Below the pieces are notes generated by a model. It was given only the letters and a program-made list of their open reading frames with translations. It did not search any database and was not told the origin of the DNA. Positions 59,896 through 64,000 of a stretch of DNA of 64,000 nt are shown piece after piece. The translations under genes were made by a program, and so were the position numbers. The DNA comes from Phycisphaeraceae bacterium (GTDB taxonomy: Bacteria > Planctomycetota > Phycisphaerae > Phycisphaerales > UBA1924), in assembly GCA_019636555.1 (NCBI GenBank), contig JAHBXH010000001.1, positions 62,001 to 126,000 of the forward strand, written 5' to 3'. How positions within the stretch are numbered: position 1 is the first letter of the stretch; each line of letters starts with the position of its first letter.

Positions 59896-59901
59896 ATCGG
59901 C

Positions 59902-59907
59902 AGTCTA
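59902..59907 (-). promoter_or_regulatory. -10-like box TAGACT in front of the lipoprotein gene
   Basis: On the minus strand TAGACT ends 6 nt before the GTG at 59895. Confidence 0.45.
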
Positions 59908-59939
59908 TCCGCGACGAGAAATGGCACGAGCAGCCTTTG

Positions 59940-60335
59940 CTACGCCGCGAGGCGCGCCTGCTGGATCGCTTTGAACTGCACCGCGACGGCTTGGCGCCCG
60001 CCGTCCATGTTGATCACACGCAGCACACGACCGGGCACCGACGCATCCTGCCGCACCACGGCACCCGAGTTCCAGCCGACGATGATGTCGATGTCGTCGC
60101 CGATCTGAAGATGGCGGCCCGGCTCGAGCCACACCATCGCCCCGCCGACCGAAAAATCATGCGTGCTCGCCGGCAGATACTGGCGGCTTTCGGCATGAAA
60201 TACCTTGCACGATTTCCGCACATACATCCGCGTGTGCCGCCGCCGGTCGGCGCCCTGCGGCGCGTCGAATGGCTTGGATTCGATCTGGCCGATTGAATCG
60301 GGACTTGCGGACTTCGAGGGACGGTCGGTGGACAT
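59940..60335 (-). CDS. PilZ-domain (c-di-GMP-binding) protein
   Basis: The 131-residue product is a single PilZ domain with the two ligand motifs: 'RRRHTRMYVR' (RxxxR) near residue 32 and 'DFSVGGAMV' (D/N-x-S-x-x-G) near residue 60. Such proteins report cyclic di-GMP levels to motility or polysaccharide systems. ATG 60335 has a strong GAGGAG site upstream; the longer frame to 60452 lacks similarity. No diguanylate cyclase lies nearby. The glycosyltransferase gene is divergent; the gap 60336-60539 (204 bp) shows no gene. Confidence 0.88.
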   Translation of the reverse strand: MSTDRPSKSASPDSIGQIESKPFDAPQGADRRRHTRMYVRKSCKVFHAESRQYLPASTHDFSVGGAMVWLEPGRHLQIGDDIDIIVGWNSGAVVRQDASVPGRVLRVINMDGGRQAVAVQFKAIQQARLAA

Positions 60336-60539
60336 GCCGCGGCTCCTCTTGCCGTCCAGCCCGCAGAGGGCCGTCCGTGGCCCCCGGGTTCCGAATGCGT
60401 CGGTGGTCGCATCCGGTTCGCGGTCTGGCGGACCTGAGCCCATCGGCCGCATGAATCGACCGCTTTCGCGGACCTTTCAAAAATCGCGCTGTTTTTTCGG
60501 ACGCTCTCGTGCCAATGCCAACACGGGTCTTCAACCGAT

Positions 60540-61535
60540 ATGGAGGGCGTGAAAATCAGCGTCCTCATTCCTTCAAGCGGCTCCCCTGAAAAACTGGCCC
60601 GATGCCTCGAAGCCCTGGCTTCGCAATCGCTCGCGCGCGACCGGTTCGAAATCCTCATCACGGGCCAGCATGAGGGCGCCTCTTCCGCCACGTATCGCCT
60701 CATCCCGTCGGCGGGCACGAGCCTTGCCGCCGATCGCAACGCCCTGCTCGGCGCCGCCCGAAACGACGTGCTCGTTTTCCTCGCGAGCGACGTCGTTCCA
60801 AGTGCCGATTGCCTTGAGCGGCATGCGCGCTGCCACGAGTCACTCGCGGGAAAGCCCGCACTGGTCGTCGGCGCTTCCCCCCCGGTCATCCGACTTCCCG
60901 ATCGTCTGCTCGACCGCGTCGCGCGGGAGACTTCTCTGGTCTCAATATGCTCCCAGATGGAGCGGCACGGCTCAAGCCTCGAGCGTGACTGGACATTCCG
61001 ACACGCGAGCCTTCGAAACTTTTCAATCCGCACACAGGATGCCGCGGGAATGCTTTTCGATGAATCGCCGAAATGCGCCGAGTACGCCGATCTCGAGTGG
61101 GCGTGGCGAGTCACTTCGGTGCGCTCGCTTCCGGTTGTCTATCGCACCGCGATCCGAGCGAAACACGATCACCGGATCGAGCCCGATGTCTTTCTCGCCC
61201 GCGAGTTTTCACGCGGCACGCACGCGTATCGCATCGCTCGCCGGCACCCTCGCTTCGCCAAAGCGCTTTTCGGGCGCGACATCTGCCAGGCGGATGAACT
61301 GCGGTACAGCCGCGCGTTCGTTACCGCCGAGCGCGGGCTCGCGGAGCAACTCCGCCAGGAGTTCTTCGCGCTCGCCGATGTGAGCGCCGAGTCCGCGACC
61401 GCGCCCGCAGTGGAATCAATCTTCAGCGAACAGCTCCTGCTGAAGCGCTGGACCTGGCGCCTCGGCCTGGTCGCCGCGGCCGCCGAAGCCGCTTCTGAAA
61501 CCGCCCCTCGCACGAACCTGCCACTCGCGGCGTAA
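60540..61535 (+). CDS. Family 2 glycosyltransferase
   Basis: The 331-residue product has a GT-A fold: 'KISVLIPSSGSPEKLARCLEALASQ' region at the N terminus, 'AADRNALLGAARNDVLVFLASDVVPSAD' with the sugar-nucleotide-binding acidic motif (DxD replaced by S-D-V-V), and 'YADLEWAWRV' as the acceptor-side ED motif near residue 180. Probably polysaccharide or glycoprotein synthesis; target unknown. A start three codons further on (GTG) is possible. Followed after 10 bp by tauE-like gene. Confidence 0.83.
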   Translation: MEGVKISVLIPSSGSPEKLARCLEALASQSLARDRFEILITGQHEGASSATYRLIPSAGTSLAADRNALLGAARNDVLVFLASDVVPSADCLERHARCHESLAGKPALVVGASPPVIRLPDRLLDRVARETSLVSICSQMERHGSSLERDWTFRHASLRNFSIRTQDAAGMLFDESPKCAEYADLEWAWRVTSVRSLPVVYRTAIRAKHDHRIEPDVFLAREFSRGTHAYRIARRHPRFAKALFGRDICQADELRYSRAFVTAERGLAEQLRQEFFALADVSAESATAPAVESIFSEQLLLKRWTWRLGLVAAAAEAASETAPRTNLPLAA

Positions 61536-61538
61536 TCT
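61533..61538 (+). promoter_or_regulatory. -10-like box TAATCT in front of the TauE gene
   Basis: TAATCT overlaps the glycosyltransferase stop codon and ends 7 nt before the GTG at 61546. Confidence 0.4.
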
Positions 61539-61545
61539 CGCGATC

Positions 61546-62331
61546 GTGGACTATCTCCTCGTTTGCTCGGTCGCCCTCTTCGCGTCGGCACTGACGCTCG
61601 TCACCGGATTCGGGCTCGGAACGCTGCTCATGCCGGCGTTCGCAGCCTTCTTCCCGCTTCCCGAAGCGATCGCCGCGACCGCCATCGTCCACCTCGCGAA
61701 CAACGTTTTTGCTCTGGGTCTTGTCGCGCGTCACGCGGACAAGCGCGTCGTGCTGAGCTTCGGCATCCCCGCCGTGGTGGCGGCGTTCGCCGGCGCCGCG
61801 ACACTGCGCGCCCTTTCGGATGTCCGGCCGCTCGCGACGTGGTTCATCGGCTCCCACCTTTGCGAGGTCACGGCGGTGAAACTCGTGATCGCGGCATTGA
61901 TTGTCGGCTTCGCGCTCCTCGATCTGATGCCGATCGGCCCGCGTCTTCGAGTCGGTCCTCGCTTGCTCCCACTCGGGGGAATTCTGTCCGGCTACTTCGG
62001 TGGACTCTCGGGCCACCAGGGGACGCTGCGCGCCGCGTTCCTCATGAGGACCGGACTTTCGAAAGAGGCGTATATCGGCGTCAACAACGTGTGCAGCGTG
62101 ATGGTCGATGTCGCCCGACTCCTGGTCTACGGGCTCGCGTTCTTCGACGCGCGGAGCATGCCGGAAGGCGGCATCCGAGGCTCGTTCATTGGTGCGGCGT
62201 GCGTCGCGGCATTCCTCGGCGCGTTCCTCGGGTCGCGGCTGATGACAAAGATCACGCTGGAAGTTCTTCGGTTCGGAGTCGCCGCTCTTCTGATCATCAC
62301 TGGAATCGCCTTGGGTGCAGGCCTGCTTTGA
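61546..62331 (+). CDS. TauE/SafE-family membrane transporter
   Basis: The 261-residue product has about eight transmembrane helices with the family features: an N-terminal 'TLVTGFGLGTLLMPAF', a cytosolic break and a second repeat starting 'LGGILSGYFGGLSGHQGTLRAAFL'. TauE/SafE proteins export sulfite or organosulfonates, but many are uncharacterised. GTG 61546 follows the glycosyltransferase gene by 10 bp with a -10-like box between. The substrate cannot be told from context. Confidence 0.85.
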   Translation: MDYLLVCSVALFASALTLVTGFGLGTLLMPAFAAFFPLPEAIAATAIVHLANNVFALGLVARHADKRVVLSFGIPAVVAAFAGAATLRALSDVRPLATWFIGSHLCEVTAVKLVIAALIVGFALLDLMPIGPRLRVGPRLLPLGGILSGYFGGLSGHQGTLRAAFLMRTGLSKEAYIGVNNVCSVMVDVARLLVYGLAFFDARSMPEGGIRGSFIGAACVAAFLGAFLGSRLMTKITLEVLRFGVAALLIITGIALGAGLL

Positions 62332-62340
62332 TCTTCGGAA

Positions 62341-62346
62341 TAGGCT
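62341..62346 (+). promoter_or_regulatory. -10-like box TAGGCT in front of the MRJP-like gene
   Basis: TAGGCT ends 5 nt before the ATG at 62352. Confidence 0.35.
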
Positions 62347-62351
62347 TGGCA

Positions 62352-63497
62352 ATGCTCCTCACACTCCGGGCTACTCGACTCATTGCCTTCCCGACGATTC
62401 TGGTTGCGCTCGGCACGATTGCCGGCTGCGCCGGGCTTGAGAGCGGTTCACTCGCGGACGAAGACAGAGTCAAAGCGGTCGCCGAGTCGTTTGGGGTTCA
62501 ATGGACCGGCCTCGCTGTATCGAAGGCCGGCCGGCGATTCGTGAGCAGCCCCAACTGGCACGACGGACACTACTGGTCGGTTGCCGAACTGAAACCCGAC
62601 GGGTCTCCGGCTCCGTACCCGGATCAATTCTGGAATCGATTCGACGAACGCCTGGGAATTCCGCCCGGGGATCAATTCGTCTGCGTCCAATCCGTTCATA
62701 TCGATTCTTCCGATCGGCTCTGGGTACTGGATCCTGCTTCTCCAAAGTTCGCAGGGGTCATACCCGGGGGCGCCAAGCTCGTCCAATTCGATCTCGCCAC
62801 CGATCGTGCCGCACGGATCATTCATTTCGATGATGCGATCGCGCCAAAGAACAGTTACCTGAACGATGTTCGCATCGATGTCGCACGCGACACGGCGTAT
62901 ATCACGGATTCCGGCCTCGGCGCGATTGTTGTCGTCGATCTTCAAACTGGAAAAGCGCGCCGATTGCTTGCCGACGACCCGCGCACCAAGGCAGAGGACA
63001 TCGTTCCGGTGATCGAAGGGCGCGAACTCCGCTATTCCACCGGGCCAGAAACAGGACAGGTCCCCAAAATAAACGCCGACGGCATCGCGATCTCGAGCGA
63101 TGGCCAGTGGCTCTACTGGCAGGCACTCACCGCACGCACACTCTACAGAATCCCGACCGACGTGCTGCGCGATCCGACGAGCAGCGATGAACGTATCTCG
63201 GCCGCCGTCAAGTCGCTCGGACCCTCGGTGATGACCGATGGCATGGAGATCGATTCGCGTGGCACCCTCTACTTCACGGCGCTCGAGAAAGGATCGATCA
63301 TGACGCGAACTCCCGACGGATTGATGCAAACGATCGCCCGCGACCCGCGCATCATCTGGCCCGACAGTTTCGCGTTCGGCAGCGACGGCTCCCTCTACTT
63401 CACGACTTCGCAAATCAATCGGACCAGTCGGTTCAGCCCCCGGGGCACGATGCCCGCGAGCCCGTACTTTGTGTTCCGGCTCCCGGCCGGCTGGTGA
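62352..63497 (+). CDS. Major royal jelly protein-like (yellow-family) lipoprotein
   Basis: The 381-residue product has a signal peptide with lipobox 'LGTIAGC' (Cys ~residue 26) and a six-bladed propeller of the MRJP/yellow family: 'FVSSPNWHDGHYWSVAEL', 'CVQSVHIDSSDRLWVLDP', 'NSYLNDVRIDVARDTAYITDSG', 'ADGIAISSDGQWLYWQALT' and 'MTDGMEIDSRGTLYFT'. Related proteins include gluconolactonase-like and dopachrome-converting enzymes; the activity is unknown. Start chosen for the signal peptide; the longer open frame from 61563 overlaps tauE and is rejected. Confidence 0.87.
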   Translation: MLLTLRATRLIAFPTILVALGTIAGCAGLESGSLADEDRVKAVAESFGVQWTGLAVSKAGRRFVSSPNWHDGHYWSVAELKPDGSPAPYPDQFWNRFDERLGIPPGDQFVCVQSVHIDSSDRLWVLDPASPKFAGVIPGGAKLVQFDLATDRAARIIHFDDAIAPKNSYLNDVRIDVARDTAYITDSGLGAIVVVDLQTGKARRLLADDPRTKAEDIVPVIEGRELRYSTGPETGQVPKINADGIAISSDGQWLYWQALTARTLYRIPTDVLRDPTSSDERISAAVKSLGPSVMTDGMEIDSRGTLYFTALEKGSIMTRTPDGLMQTIARDPRIIWPDSFAFGSDGSLYFTTSQINRTSRFSPRGTMPASPYFVFRLPAGW

Positions 63498-63592
63498 CCG
63501 CACCGCAGGGCCGACCAGCGTGATAACCTCAGCGACGGGCGTCCTCTCCGCGCGCAGGCGTGCCGCGCCCGGCATTCTGTGGAGTCTTGGCG

Positions 63593-64000
63593 ATGCAACT
63601 CATCGGACAGGGTGGAAAAGCGCCGCGGCATCTCTTCGTGATCTTCGGCGCAACCGGCGATCTTTCGTATCGCAAGCTTCTCCCCGCGCTCTACAACATG
63701 GATCAGGACCCGGACGCGCACGACGGCCACGCGATTCTCGGTACGGCCCGCGCGAAACTCTCCGATGACGAATTCCGCAAGGCGGCCGCCGACGCACTGG
63801 CCGAGCACGGCATCGACAAATCGAAGGCGGCATCCTGGGCCAAGAAAACGCTCTACTTCCAGTCGCTCGGCGAGAGCGGGCAAGCCGAGTACAAAGCCCT
63901 CCGCGAGCGCATCGAGGCGCTCGAGCGCCAGCTCGACCTTCCGGGCAATCGCGCGTTCAACCTCGCGCTGCCGCTGCCCGCCTTTGCGCCGACCGTGGAG
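63593..64000 (+). CDS. zwf: Glucose-6-phosphate dehydrogenase, N-terminal part (cut by window edge)
   Basis: The frame is open from ATG 63593 to the window end and encodes the first 136 residues of the enzyme that opens the oxidative pentose-phosphate pathway. The NADP-binding loop 'FVIFGATGDLSYRKLLPALYNM' region is diagnostic (G-A-T-G-D-L then R-K-L-P-A). TGTGGAG lies about 10 nt upstream of the ATG. The catalytic His region is outside the window. TAACCT at 63524-63529 is a possible -10 giving a ~60-nt leader. Confidence 0.92.
   Translation, partial: MQLIGQGGKAPRHLFVIFGATGDLSYRKLLPALYNMDQDPDAHDGHAILGTARAKLSDDEFRKAAADALAEHGIDKSKAASWAKKTLYFQSLGESGQAEYKALRERIEALERQLDLPGNRAFNLALPLPAFAPTVE

Noticed and set aside
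1..64000. CRISPR arrays, tRNA or rRNA genes, insertion sequences, prophage
   Set aside because: Scanned the gaps for spaced direct repeats, T-loop sequences, transposase or integrase motifs and found none.

Overview
The window looks like chromosomal DNA of a planctomycete, most likely class Phycisphaerae. This is inferred from the mix of features: high GC, scattered short operons, secreted proteins ending in a dockerin-like D-x-N-x-D-G module or a PEP-CTERM-like Arg tail, membrane proteins with an N-terminal CxxC...CPxC ribbon, and a Gram-negative outer-membrane set (BamA, Skp, LpxD, LpxC). There is no rRNA, tRNA, CRISPR array, insertion sequence or prophage that I can see.

Layout. 1-8.6 kb: the 3' end of dnaN, an outer-membrane/lipid A block (bamA, skp, lpxD, lpxC), then gatC, a DUF2314 lipoprotein and gatA with overlapping ends. 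8.7-15.6 kb: a CPBP protease, rplM-rpsI with a terminator, dprA, a 450-nt hairpin-rich stretch read here as a structured RNA or leader, lexA, a methyltransferase and a lipoprotein. 15.6-20 kb, minus strand: ispD, an ECF sigma/anti-sigma pair and a solitary nuoD. 19.7-24.9 kb: an ArsR repressor with a clear operator, a double SRPBCC protein, a DUF2089 regulator and four related zinc-ribbon membrane proteins, the third broken by a stop codon. 24.9-32 kb: leucyl aminopeptidase, HIT protein, small membrane and lipoproteins, a degenerate-looking amidase, and a Ser/Thr kinase next to a metallophosphatase. 32-44 kb: mostly exported proteins (glycoside hydrolase, Trp-rich TPR protein, phytase-like and BNR proteins with a shared C-terminal module, subtilase), with the phosphatidylethanolamine genes psd and pssA. 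44-51 kb: sucD, a small islet with a Fic protein, a choice-of-anchor A protein, dinB and gmd. 51-64 kb: pyrE, exported proteins, a TPR/GT41 glycosyltransferase, a PP2C-type phosphatase, nadA, a PilZ protein, a GT2 glycosyltransferase, a TauE transporter, an MRJP-like lipoprotein and the 5' end of zwf.

Two patterns cut across genes. First, at least 16 start codons have a TANNNT box 5-11 nt upstream, which suggests that leaderless or nearly leaderless mRNAs are common in this organism; a smaller group of genes carries clear Shine-Dalgarno sites instead. Second, the dprA-lexA interval holds six perfect hairpins behind a near-consensus promoter, the best candidate here for an undescribed element. 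Many long ORFs antisense to real genes were judged to be GC-driven shadows and left out.
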